Source: Progne subis subis
Taxonomy: Eukaryota; Chordata; Aves; Passeriformes; Hirundinidae
Reading direction: 5' to 3'
DNA: 64,000 nt
Assembly (NCBI GenBank): GCA_022316685.1
Contig: JAKJHU010000650.1
Span: 62,001 to 126,000 of the forward strand
The stretch's first letter is position 1. Each line of letters starts with the position of its first letter. Both the position numbers and the translations under genes were made by a program. The notes beneath the pieces are model-generated. The model did not search any database. It was not told the DNA's origin and saw only the letters and a program-made list of their open reading frames with translations. Below, in pieces: positions 12,426 through 23,095 of the stretch.

Positions 12426-13148
12426 TCATGGTAATTGCAGGCGTTCGACAAATAGGACGTTAACTTTTTCTAAACGGCTTCTAACAAACGACACTAACTT
12501 GTTTAAAATGCAAGGCCCAAAAATCAATACCAAGAGTATTATGGTGAGAGGACCTATTAGGGTGGAAACAAGGGTGGCCAGCAATGGGGACTGATTGAAC
12601 CATGACTCGAACCATCCTCGTTGGGCCTCTCTCTCTCTCTTTCTCTGGGCCAGTCTTTCTCTCAGTTCAGCCATGGAGTCTCGCACGACTCCAGTATGGT
12701 CTGCATAAAAACAGCATTCCTCTCTCAAGGTGGCACACAGGCCTCCTTGCTGCATGAGCAAGAGGTCCAGTCCTCGCCTGTTCTGCAGGACGACTTCTGA
12801 AAGCGAGGAGATAGATCTTTCCAGAGAGGAGATGGATTTTTCAATTCTTAGTAAGTCTTCGTCAATTGTCATTTGCAGCTGAGAAAGTCTTTGATGTTGG
12901 GTCACGAGAGCTGAAACACCTGTGGCTGTACCGGCAGCTCCTAGGCCAAGGAGCATTGCAATGGTTATACCTGTTACTACTTCTCTTTTGTGGAGCTGGA
13001 TGGTTTCTTCTAAAAAGCGATACATTTCTTCTTCTTGGTGATACAGGACTCTAGGAACAATCAGAACTTGGACACAAAAGTCAGCAAGGTTATTGAATTT
13101 GCTAAGGTACACACAGGGGGTTATTCCAATTTGTTGACAGACCCACAT
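12426..13148 (-). pseudogene. Env transmembrane (TM) subunit, partial env
   Basis: The 240-codon open frame encodes the C-terminal half of a retroviral envelope protein. Visible in order: a hydrophobic fusion-peptide-like stretch (about residues 58-82, GITIAMLLGLGAAG), a heptad-rich helix, the conserved LQNRRGLDLL-type segment, a C-x6-CC motif (CATLREECC), a membrane anchor near residues 195-220 and a short cytoplasmic tail. C-x6-CC is the mark of gamma-type TM proteins that bond covalently to SU. The receptor-binding SU region is absent: only a few residues precede the TM. The frame begins just downstream of the truncated gag, at the internal deletion joint. It could still be translated from a spliced or read-through RNA but would lack attachment function. 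Confidence 0.85.
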
Positions 13149-13188
13149 TCCTGATAGGAAAGGAACTGCCCACTTATCAGTCTTTCGA

Positions 13189-14736
13189 CTAGGTTGGCAT
13201 CACCTCATGGGCCCGTAGGCCCTCGGCTTGTGCCTGGGGGGTGATCATGGTTGGGTCTGTGCCCATGAGCCGTTGCAGGCTGGAGCCATGTAGCGGATGA
13301 TCTGCACCAGTGACCAAAGCTAGTTCCTTTGCACAATTGTCCTCCCACTCTTGTTTAAAAACTATCATCCCTGCCCCATCAAAAATCAATCTGCAGGTTT
13401 GCTTTATGTCAAATGGGAGCATGTCATCCCCTCCAAAAACACTATCAATGAGAGTAGAAACCATTGCTGAATTGATCCCTCTGTCAGTGATTGCTTTAAC
13501 AATTGCTTGTACATCCTTAGGGTTTACCGGTGAGTACGTTCTCTGGTTTCCGCCTGCCCTCCCCACTCGGACTGGGAAAGCCAGTGTGGCCGATGGACCC
13601 CAGTCGGCACAGGCAATTTTTATTTTCCTCCAGTCTGTGAGAGGAGTTCGTTCTTTTTCTGACTTCCCCTCAACCCGAGTAGAAACATTGTTGTTACTGA
13701 TTTTATACACTGTTACTTCTCTGTCGGAGCCGGAGCCAGAGCCGGCAGCAGATGACTGGCTGTCCCCGTCCCAGCTAGAGTCCGATTCAGAGCCGGAAGT
13801 CGACTGACTGGCTGCTTCCGGGCTCCGGAGCCTTTTGGTCGGGCTCCGACCTCGCCCCTTTCTCTCAGGGCTGGGCCGTCCCTTCCCCCTGAGCCCCTGC
13901 CCCTTTCTCTCAGGGCTGGGCCGTCCCTTGCACCTGCACTCCCCCCGCCTCCTGCTGTGGGAGCTTCTCGCCTTAGAAAAACGTGCTTTTTGGCAAAGAT
14001 TAGCTTCAGTTATCTCTTTGAGCTCTTTTCCCTTTTTCTGCTCGCGTGCCCCCTCATTAGCTAACAAGCTCTCTTCGTTTTCATTGGCAACGAGCCCACT
14101 ATCTAAATGACCTTCTTTGTTTTCTGTCCTGCTTTCCCTCTCGGATTCAGCGCTATCTTGAGGCGCATAAGGTGGGGGTCCCTCCCCCGCTTTTCCAGCA
14201 TTCCTAGCTTCTTCAGCTAGATTGTTGTAAAATGACTGCATCTCTTTTATCGCCTCAGCGAGTGACCTTGAGTTTGGAGGCTCTTGCTCCTCCGAGCCTC
14301 TGCACTCCGCAGAACTAACCCCATCAACACTCTGCACATTATCACTAACTTTCAGACTGCATTCTTTTACACTCTGAAAATTCTCAACAACAGTTCCCTC
14401 TGAGAAAGTTTGCGTCGCTGCCGCGATACCCAATTGAGGAGAAATCTTTAAACAATTTCGGGCAGCTTTCCATGTTTCTTGCTCATGCAGAGCCTTCTGT
14501 AAAGCTTCCACGACCCTTCCCCATGCCTTAAGATTTTTCCCTGAGCCAGAAGACATTGTGTCTTCAGCAAGAGCCTTAGTGCATTGATCCCAAACATCTG
14601 GGTGGAGGATATCCACCGGACGATCAATAATACTAAGTTGCAAAAGCCTCGTCACTGCGAGGGTAAAATCTTTTGCTTTACAATCAATTCCCCACTGCTT
14701 ATGAATCTGAGATACGACCTTCATGAGGGCTTCCAT
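13189..14736 (-). pseudogene. Alpharetrovirus-like gag, truncated in capsid
   Basis: About 515 codons from the ATG at 14736-14734 to a TAG at 13191-13189. The first about 100 residues match an alpharetroviral matrix (MEALMKVV start, then WD and LKAWG-type helices). A PPPY late-domain motif, which recruits NEDD4-type ligases for budding, is near residues 187-190. A basic Arg/Ser/Pro-rich segment with the tandem unit RPSPERKG follows, then an acidic Ser-rich linker, then the N-terminal capsid domain with a LPFD...CRLIF segment. The frame ends inside capsid, so C-terminal capsid and the zinc-knuckle nucleocapsid are lost. The frame is open upstream through the leader into the LTR, but the ATG at 14736 is the family-like start. 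Confidence 0.85.
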
Positions 14737-14830
14737 CCTCCTCACGGGTCCTGGGGCGTCCCCCTCGCCGAGCTGGCCCGCCGCTCGGCCGTCGTTCACC
14801 CGTCCAGGCGACTCCCGATCTCCCGGGCGA

Positions 14831-14851
14831 CTCCCGGGGGTTTCGGCACCA
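14831..14851 (-). other. Primer-binding site, tRNA-Phe type
   Basis: Two bases after the 5' LTR the minus strand reads TGGTGCCGAAACCCCCGGGA. This matches the 3' end of tRNA-Phe except for two extra C residues in the C run. It places the 5' LTR on the right and fixes the orientation of the provirus. Confidence 0.8.
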
Positions 14852-14853
14852 CT

Positions 14854-15146
14854 TGCTGCCTCCGCTGAGGCGTAGCGACCTGGTTCGGGAACGACACGGC
14901 AGCCACACCCAGGCTGCTCGGGCCACCAGCTCACAGACACCAGTGTGGTGGACGGCTAATGGCGTTTATTAACTGGTTACATGGAGTTATAAAACCTCTG
15001 TTTGCTACATCACATCCGTCTGCTTACGCTACAAGTTAGGTGTTGCTTACCTTATCAAGGACACTAACCAACTAAGTATTGAGGGAGGGGTTCTGTCTGC
15101 CCGTACATCGCGATATCTTCTGACCGCCTGTCCCTAATCTCCCACA
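14854..15146 (-). repeat. 5' LTR of the short provirus
   Basis: 293 bp, nearly identical to 11966-12258; differences noted by eye are at the CCACACCC, GGGCC and TTCTGACC positions. It is followed by the target duplication GTGCAG. Confidence 0.9.
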
Positions 15147-15152
15147 GTGCAG

Positions 15153-16640
15153 AAGTGCAAAGAAAAATCCAAAGGATAAGCTAAACAATGCACTTCGTCA
15201 CTGATACAAAAGGTTGCCTCTAGTGATTAAGAAAGATCCATCACCAGACACCCTTCTACTTTCTCCTTCATCCAGATGCCCTCATCAGCTGGGGAAAGCT
15301 GTCCCAGCAAAGCCCTGGAGAGCCACTGCCAGGAGCTGGGAAATCCTCCACTGCCTCCACCTTTGCCGGCCACGAGGCTTCTGCCTGTGCTGTGAGAACA
15401 GCCCAGCTCTGCCAGTGCTGAACGAGCAATCTGACAGAACTTCTGGAGCGGGAGATCTGATTGCATTCTCCTCTTGGTTTTCTCCCCGAGCCTGTCCAGG
15501 GCTCCAGGAGGAACCAAGGCCAGATGCGGCCTTGTCTGGTTTCTTAACCCTGAAAGGTGAAGATGTGTTTCCCCAATGAATGAATGCACAGATCCTGCTG
15601 ATAGTAATACTTGGTGAAGGAGCAGATACATCCAACACTTGTTTGGAAGGGTCACCTAGAGGGCAAATTTAGCTCAGGGCCCGTTGTTCAGGCCTCAGTC
15701 CTTCAGTATTTTGTGGTGCAAATCAGTGCCCTGGAAAGCTGGAAAGAAACAAATCCCTCTTGAGCGCATTTCAGAGCAGGACCAGGATTAGCCCTGCAAG
15801 GCTGGGCCAGGGCCAGGAGCAGAAGGCCAGCAGCCTTCATTTGCCCAGAGGCAGCCGTCCCGACCAAGAAGGTCACTGGTGCCCAGGGCTGAGGTACCCA
15901 AAGCTGCCTCCCTGGTGTGCAGCTCTGCTAAGCCCATGGAACGCAGGGGCCTGGGCAGCCGGGGCAGCCTGCCTGCCTTGGAGCACAAGGAGTGTCCCAG
16001 AGCAGCTGCAGCCCTTTGCTTTTTAACTGTTCCTAAAAGTCTTGTCATTAATCCACAGACATGTTTTCCTTTCCTCTCGCAAATTTAAGATAGCTTTTTG
16101 AGAAAAGTGACTGATGTAGCTTCTGCTGGTGGTGGTGCTTTTGTCTGCAGGTCAGGGCAGGTGATTTGAACCAAGGATGGAGTCCACAGTTTACACTCCA
16201 GTTTCACCAAATCAGGAAAACCATTCACAATTGGGGTAGCGATGCTGAGCAGCTTTCCTAGCTTTTGGAAAGTTATGACCTCAAAAATCCAACAAAACTT
16301 CCTCCATGAGGGTACCAGCAGTGGCAGGATGCCAACTTTTTCCACCTCTTTTCTGTGTCTTTGGTGCTTTTAAGAGTCCCTTAGTCCCCAGCAGAAAGGA
16401 AAGCACGTATGATAATATAAGTGATTTGAGAGCTCTGTGTTGTGTCTTCCCACATCAGCGTTCATGACAGGCTGGACAAGTGTGGATTTAAATTAAATCC
16501 CATTTCTGTGCCCGCAGCAGCCCCAAGATGCCGAGAAGAACAAGGGCAGTGGGTGGGTGTGCATGCACAGCCCGGTGCGCTGACTGCTGTGTGGGCAGAA
16601 GGTTTTCAACAGCAGTACATCTTCACTGCCCCAAGCTGGA
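15153..16640. other. Intergenic, nothing recognised
   Basis: Continuation of the sequence interrupted by the provirus at 11966. Mixed composition; open frames up to about 140 codons overlap on both strands and have no recognisable domain. Confidence 0.4.
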
Positions 16641-16810
16641 GGAATAGATCAAATCTATATGAAAGGAAAATATTTATCAAAATGCCTAGAATAATACATA
16701 TTTATATGTATCAAATATGTAATTTCTAATATATAATGCTGCATATTATATCTTTTTATATATGCCATAATAAATAGAATATATAAAATATATATTGATC
16801 TTTTTCTAAG
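16640..16810. repeat. AT-rich simple sequence
   Basis: Degenerate ATATAT/TATTTATA tract of about 170 bases. Confidence 0.7.
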
Positions 16811-17039
16811 CCATTGCCTATGGCTCCTATAGGCCATCTCCTAGTGTTACTACATTTGTGCCTTCTGGTACTAGTAGTTATTATAGCATCAACTCCCTTG
16901 GGAGTTCCTTCAGGGAACTTCACACCAAGGGCTTCCATCACTGTGATGTCTGTGAGAACTTGTTGCTTCCCAGTTCTCCACCATCCCTCTGGATTCTGAA
17001 GCATCTCAGCACAAGTGTTCATGGCTCTTTCTTCATCCT

Positions 17040-18060
17040 AGCCTCCTGAGGAGGACAAATGTCCTCCTGAGCTGGTGAATGTGGTCAGGGAGCAGAACAG
17101 CCCCTGTAATCCAGGAGGAAGCAGCTGGTGACCTGCTGAGCCACTCAGATGCTCACAGGTGTATGGGATTGGATGGGATCCATCCTAGAGGGATGAGCTC
17201 CCCGAGCTGCTCTCCATCATTTCTCATCAGTCCTGGCTCACTGAGGGGCTCCCAGAGGGCTGGAGGTGCCAATGTGAGCCCATCCCCAGGAAGGGCTGGA
17301 AGGAGGATCTGGGGAACTCCAGGCCTGTCAGCCTGGCCTCGGTGCCTGGCAAGGTCATGGAACAGATCCCCTTGAGTGCCACACATGGCACCTAGAGCAT
17401 GGCCGAGGGATCAGACCCAGCCAGTGTGGGTCTACGAGGGACAAGTCCTGCCTGACCATCCTGAGCTCCTTTTATGACCAGGTGACCCACCTGGTGGATG
17501 TGGGAAAGGCTGTGGATGTGTCTACCTGGACTGCAGCAAAGCCTTTGACACCGTGAGCCACAGCATTCCCTGGAAAAGCTGCAGCCCACAGCTTGGGCAG
17601 GTTCCCTCTTCACTGGGAGAATGAAGAACTGTCTGGAGGCTGGCCCAGAGAGTGCTGGGGCTGGTGCTGCATCCTGTTGGTGTCCAGTCACTGGTGGTGT
17701 CCCCCAAGGATGTGTGTTGGCCCCAGTCCTGTTTAATGTCTTCACTGATGATCTGGGTGAGGGGATCGAGTCCACCATTAACAAATTGCAGATGACACCA
17801 AGCTGGGTGTGAGTGTGGATCTGCTGGAGGGTAGGAGGGCTCTGCACAGGGTCCAGCTCCTCCTCATTGCCCAGAGCAGGGAGCCCCACAGCCAGACACA
17901 GCAGCCCAGATGTGCATCCCTGGCCTGTGGTGCCTGTGGCAAGGGAGCAGCACGAGGCACTGCAGGAGCCTGCAGACAATTCCTGAAGCAATTGGAGGAT
18001 GATCCTGCTCCCCAAGGGATATTCCCATGGTGCCAGGAACTCAGGAACTGAAATGGGGAG
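17040..18060 (+). mobile_element. CR1 LINE fragment with reverse-transcriptase remnants
   Basis: Conceptual translation in shifting plus-strand frames gives CR1 reverse-transcriptase blocks in the right order: a PIP-KGWKEDLGNSRPVS-type segment (about 17280-17340), a [12 protein letters not shown] segment (about 17525-17560), a [20 protein letters not shown] segment (about 17695-17745) and a [10 protein letters not shown] segment after it. Frameshifts, stops and a lost start show a dead, 5'-truncated copy. CR1 is the main LINE of birds. Confidence 0.85.
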
Positions 18061-19240
18061 TGGGGCCAAAGAGAAAAGGGCAACCAGGGATGGGCTGTTT
18101 GCAGAGAAGGGAGCAAGGGTGGGCAATAGGAAGAAATTTCTAGCAGGAAGGGTAAAGAAAGCCAAGTAATGCAAAGGAAATGCTGAGGGCAGTTTGGGGG
18201 TGGCTGCCAGGCAGCCCTGGCTCTGAGCAAACAACATCTGCAGTGGCACAGGAAACTCACAGCTCATGGGAATAAACTTTCTGGATGACTTCAGAGGCCA
18301 CCACAAACCTGAGTGCTTTCCCTGCTGTCCCCCAGCCCTTCCTGGCCCCAGGGGCTGATGATGGCATTTGTGCTCCCTCAGGTTCATCTCTCCACACCAA
18401 CACCATGGGGGTGCTCACGCTTGCTCTGGGCAGTGCACACAGGGGCTCCTGAGCCAGTGCTGCCGTGTCTGTGCCTGCAAGGATGCGGCACCGTGTGTGA
18501 TCTGGGGGAGAGGCCAGGGCTGCAGAGGGGGGATGTTGTTGGCAGGTGCATGAGGACGCTCTGGGACGCTGCCCTGGGTGTCCAGCGCAGTGGGGATGGA
18601 TCAGCCCCTGCTCTGCTGCTCCTTCCCTTCTCCCCAGGCACCTTTCAGAGCCCCAGCCATGCTGTTTGCCCCCAGCCTGCCCACGGGCCACCCTGGGGCT
18701 GCTCACAGGGGCTTTTCTCTGCTGAGCATTGGCCTGGGCGTGTTCTGGAGAGAGCCTGGGCAAGGAGCCTGGAGCCCCCAGGCCCTGCCCTGAGGCGTCA
18801 GCGCTGCCCCAGCAGTGCCCATGGCCTGTCCCTGCTGCAGCCCCGGCACTGCCACCCCCAGCACTGTGCCCGGCCCCGAGAGCACTCAGGCCCTACAGCA
18901 ACACCAGGGCCAGGAGGGCAGCGGGGCAGGGCACGGGAGCAGCACTGACAACACCAAGTGCTGCTGCTCCTGGGCACAGCTGCTGTGCCAGCACTGATCT
19001 GCCCCAGCTCTGCACACAGACATTGCTGCTGCAGCTGCAGAGAAGGGAACAAAAGGGAGATCTCTGCAGAGAACTTGGTTGCAAGATGCCTGCATCCCTT
19101 TAAAGTCACCAAGACTGCAGGCCCTCAGTGACACAGTCTGTGGCCACAGGGAAGGTGGAGAGAAACAAAATGAGAAATGGCAAAAGCAATAAGATTTTTT
19201 TGACGCTATTAAAAAAATAATACAGAGTAAAAAAAGCCAC
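18060..19240. other. GC-rich intergenic DNA
   Basis: Continues after the CR1 fragment. Long overlapping open frames on both strands reflect base composition; no domain recognised. Confidence 0.4.
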
Positions 19241-19412
19241 AACAAAACCACCAAGAAGTATCAAAGATGACTTTTATTACAAGTGATTTGCAGAAATTGG
19301 CCAGCAGTTTAATGTTTCTGAAACCATCCAGTCATCAGTCTCCACACTGCAGCCTTGAGCTCCTGGTTCCTCAGGCTGTAGATGAGGGGGTTCAGGGCTG
19401 GAGCCACCACTG
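19240..19412 (-). pseudogene. Olfactory receptor 3' fragment (OR14-like)
   Basis: The minus strand encodes the end of an olfactory receptor: a PALNPLIYSLRN-type TM7 motif followed by the C-tail and a TAA stop at 19311-19309, then 3' sequence with an AATAAA signal. It matches the receptor at 63721-64000 and that gene's 3' flank nearly base for base from 19240. The match stops abruptly at about 19412, just upstream of TM7, so only about 34 codons remain. It is a broken copy left by partial duplication or deletion. Confidence 0.85.
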
Positions 19413-19839
19413 GGCAAGGGCTCAGCACCCTTTCTGCCAAGGACACTCACGGCTCCCTTGGCAAACCCAACAGCATTTCCTCAGCTCTGGCATCTCTGCA
19501 CTTCCCTGGGGGACACTCAGGGAACTCCCAGAGGCTGTGGCACAGATTTGCAGCCAGGGCAGCTCAGAGCTTGGAAGGACACAGCAAGGAGATCCCTGGT
19601 GTGCCCATGATGGGATCTCAGGGAGGGGCTCAGCTCATTCCCCTTTCCCATGGATGCTTTGCCCACAGCCCCACAGGTGACAGGCAAGCTTGGACACCCC
19701 ATTCCCATGGACACAGCTGCCTGGCAGCAATCCCAAGGGCAGTGCCTGACTCAGCTGCTGCAAATGCCAGAGCCTCCCTGAGAGCACCCGATGACAGTGA
19801 CAAGATCAGGGGAGTGGCATACCCAGCCATAGATTGCAA

Positions 19840-20010
19840 GAATTTATTAAGGTTGATTAATTCGTATATTTTACAGGAACATCCAATAGGAGATTCAGTT
19901 GCCCAGTTACACAGCCATGGGTAAATCCATTGAAATAGGACCATGGCCTTCTTTGCCCTGCTTGTTTTATGACTGATCACCCTGTGGTTAAAAAACAAAA
20001 TGTTCATCCT
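19840..20010 (-). repeat. Possible LTR remnant
   Basis: A minus-strand AATAAA (AATTTATTAAGG on the plus strand near 19850) lies in sequence resembling the R region of the avian LTRs seen elsewhere in the window. No ends or target duplication found; weak. Confidence 0.2.
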
Positions 20011-20019
20011 GTAGGTTCC

Positions 20020-21000
20020 CTTCCTGATACTAAAACTATACAGTATTTCAGGAATATATTTAGAAGCTTATTGTTCTAAAATCTAAGAGAAAGTGTAGGA
20101 AACATACTACCTTTAATGAAGGATTATACTTATCTACTACTATGTAATCGTAGTTGAATGGAGTTAATTAAGGATTATAGATTTATAACTATATCATAGT
20201 AGTTAACAGAGATATGAATATATGAAAAATGTATTAAAAGCAAAAATCTTTTTGTCATCCCCCAACTTTCCCATCCTTCTCCAAGCAGGAAATAGAAACA
20301 CTCTCAGGAAATCTCCTGATCTTTACAGCAATCCCAGGCTTACCTTCTTTTGGCAAGTGTACTCCGGAGCTGTGCCCAGGCTGTCTGGAGCTGGGAGCAG
20401 CCCTGCCCCACACAGCACCTCTCAGCAGCAGCACCTGCCCTGCTCAGGGCGGCTCCTTCCCCCCACAGCTTCTCCCCAGCGCTGGCAGCAGCTCCCAGGG
20501 CTGGCTGAGAGCTGTCCCTGGCAGGCAGCAGAGTCCCTGGCCCAGCACAGCGCCCTGGGCTGCAGACCCTGCTCTGCAGGACGGCCCTGGGCACCCCTGG
20601 CTGCAGCCCCGGCTGCTCAGCCCTGCAGCAGAGCCTGGCAACAGGGATCTGCCCGGGGCTGTGCCTAGGCTGCTGCAGCAGGGACACCCAGCCCTGCCCT
20701 AGGGCCACATCCCTGCCCTGCAGCACCTCGGAGAGTCCTCCTGGAAGGGCCCCAAAGCTGTGGCATGTGCCAGCTCCAGGAGATCCCTGCAGGAGCTGCA
20801 GCTTCTCTTCCCTCAGCCAGAGAGTGACTGTTCCCAACCCTGTGAGGATTTCTCCTCTAGTGAGCCCTGAGTGAGCTCTGCTCTGTGCTGCCCTCAGCAT
20901 CCTCCTCACATCCCAGTGGCCTCAAAGATCTGCTGGAAGGAGTCCCTGGGGAGCCTGGGTCATGAATGGCCCTGGGGGCTCCTGAATGCTCCCAGGGACT
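20020..21000. other. Intergenic; AT-rich then GC-rich, no gene
   Basis: 20020-20230 is AT-rich. 20340-20900 is GC-rich with long chance frames on both strands similar in word use to 1-1250 and 39240-39700. No feature supported. Confidence 0.4.
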
Positions 21001-21039
21001 GCAGGTTTTTCAAAAGACTTTGGGTTTGGCTTTTGCTTT

Positions 21040-21760
21040 GGAGTTTCTGAGAGGTTTGTGCGATGATGGCCTCCAATTATCTGCTGTAATTAGTCCTTTG
21101 AGAGGCTTTGTCAGGAACAACACAGTGGGGCTCATTAATCCTTCAAGGTACTTCAGTTGTTTTAAGGATGTTTCCCTTTTCAAACTGACTCTGTGGGAAA
21201 GATTGTGCAGTCATGGCCCCAGTTATCTAATTTAACAAGTCCCTTGGGATTCTTAGCCAGTGAAAACACTCAGTGGGGCTCATTAATACTTCAGGGTACT
21301 CAAGGTTTATTAAGGAGATATATATATATATATAATTTTTTTTTTTTTTTTTTTTTACACTGATTCTGAGAGGTTTGTGCAATAATTGGCCCCAATTATC
21401 TTCTTTAATGAGTCCCTAGAGATTCTTAGCCAGGGACAACACTCAGTGGGGCTCATTAATGCTTTGAGATACTCAAGGTGTTCAAGGTCCTTCGGATTTT
21501 CTTTCCCACACTGAGTCTCTGAGAGGTTTTTGTGCAATTCTGGCCTCCAATTCTCTCCTCCAAGGACTCCATGAGAAGCCTGTGTTGGGAAGGGACTTCA
21601 GTGGGACCCATTGATGCTTTGAGACACTTTGGGTTTCTCTTCTGACTCTGACTCCTGGAAAGGTTTGTGCAATCTCCTCTCAGGCCCTGAGGTTCCAGGA
21701 GTCAACACCAAATGCACCACAGGGCTCATTAGGATCAAGCAAGTCCTGACAAACCATGGC
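21040..21760. repeat. Degenerate tandem array, unit about 150-170 bp
   Basis: At least four, probably five, diverged units share the order: CTGAGAGGTTTGTGCAAT, TTGGCCTCCAATTATCT, GAGTCCCT, GCCAGGGACAACACTCAG, TGGGGCTCATTAATGCTT. The GCTCATTAAT landmark falls near 21130, 21278, 21450, 21607 (as CCCATTGATG) and 21722. One unit is interrupted by a TA run and a T tract (about 21320-21357). A further copy lies inverted at about 42960-43150. Confidence 0.75.
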
Positions 21761-22204
21761 TGTGCCTTGATTTCCCTCTGGTCTGGCACAGTTCATTAGG
21801 AAGTCTTTTTTCCTAGAGTTATGGAGAAATATTTCGAAGAGCCTCTAAGAAATCCACATTCCTATTTTCATGGGTGAATTTTCTCTTTAGCGCAGAGGTG
21901 TTTACAGCATTCAGTGACTGATACTGATCCAGGGTCTCTCCTCAGGACGTCTGGTATCCTCAGAGAAGCTGTGCCTTGAGGTGTGACCCAGTGTGAACAA
22001 CCTTGCTCCACATCCCCCAACCCCATCCTGTCTCTCCTCACTCACCTGGGACCTGCTTGGCTTGGAGAACTGGCTGCACTCAGGGAAAGGAGTGGTTTTT
22101 CTTCTTTTACGTTAGCAGTCTTAGATTCCTGAGTTTCCCATTGAAAACAGACACCCTCCTCTGTTGGGGTTCCTGGCTCTTTCCTGCTCCAAGGTCAGGG
22201 TGAA

Positions 22205-22700
22205 TAAAACTCAGGAGATGTTGTATTTGAAGTCTCACTCTGAAATTTATTATCCTTATCTATCACAAACTCTCGAGATGTGAGCTCTCTCTAACAAGTC
22301 GAGAAAGTGACCCTAAAATGGTGTCTATTCAAGGCTATTTTGGCCCAATTATCCAATAAACAGTTGACATATATTATTTATACTTCTAATCCAATTATGA
22401 TCACCCAAAACCTGCAATGCAGACTTCTTTCACCCAATTACAGAAAACCGGCCGGATTCAGGAATAAGAAGGAAGAAGGTGATGCAAAAAAGACAACTAA
22501 TACACACCCAAAGTTCTCCATCTTGGCTCCCATGTATCACCATACACTACAATCCCAAATGTACGTTTTTCACCCTGTGAGATCACACATCGCCACTCAC
22601 ACAACACATCCACAACCCCCGTGCTATCACACAATCTCGGAAGCCTGTTCCAAGACCTCAAGTCCAATGTGGTGCTTATCTGAGGGCCAGCACCCCTCAG
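22205..22700 (-). repeat. Probable LTR, minus strand
   Basis: Contains a minus-strand AATAAA (plus strand GAAATTTATTATCC near 22240) with C/A-rich sequence to the right that would be the U3 part. Family not identified and ends approximate. Confidence 0.35.
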
Positions 22701-22989
22701 CTCAGAAAGCCTGAAATTTTCAGCCTCCCAGGTTCCAATACTCCTCAAGTGTGGGCCAAGCCCAAGGTGCCACCAAGAGCACTGCAGCCCTGCCCTGGGC
22801 CAGGAGTGAGGGTGGATCATCATCCCAACCTGCCCTGGGCCATTGCAAGGGGCTGTGGCCATGGACACTGCACTGACCCACTGCTGGCTTTGGATCCCTC
22901 ATCCTTCAAGGTTCCTTGGAAAGCACCCCAAGGACCCATTTCTGCAGCCAGGTTCCATGGCCAGGGGGGATGTGGGGGGCTGCAGGTGG

Positions 22990-23080
22990 TCAATGCCCCA
23001 TCCCTGGAAACATTCAAGTCCAGCTGGGACAGGGCTCTGAACAACCTGATGTGGTGAAAGATGTCCCTGCTCATCCCAGG
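22990..23080 (+). mobile_element. CR1-like 3' fragment
   Basis: The stretch CCATCCCTGGAAACATTCAAG, then a GGGCTCTGA(A)CAACCTG segment and a GTCCCTGCTCAT segment, matches in order the conserved 3' region of avian CR1, diverged and lacking the terminal octamer repeats. Confidence 0.6.
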
Positions 23081-23095
23081 CCTGGACAAGAGGCC

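Larger units (their letters stand above)
11966..15146 (-). mobile_element. Short internally deleted provirus (alpha/ERVK-like), with target duplication
   Basis: A 3.2-kb provirus on the minus strand is bounded by two 293-bp LTRs (11966-12258 and 14854-15146) that differ at only about three positions by eye. Both sides carry the same 6-bp target duplication GTGCAG (11960-11965 and 15147-15152). Inside, from its 5' end, are a Phe-type primer-binding site, an alpharetrovirus-like gag that stops within capsid, and the transmembrane half of env. Nucleocapsid, protease, pol and env SU are missing, so it cannot replicate alone. The few LTR differences imply a recent insertion; the open gag and TM frames agree with that. 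Confidence 0.92.
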
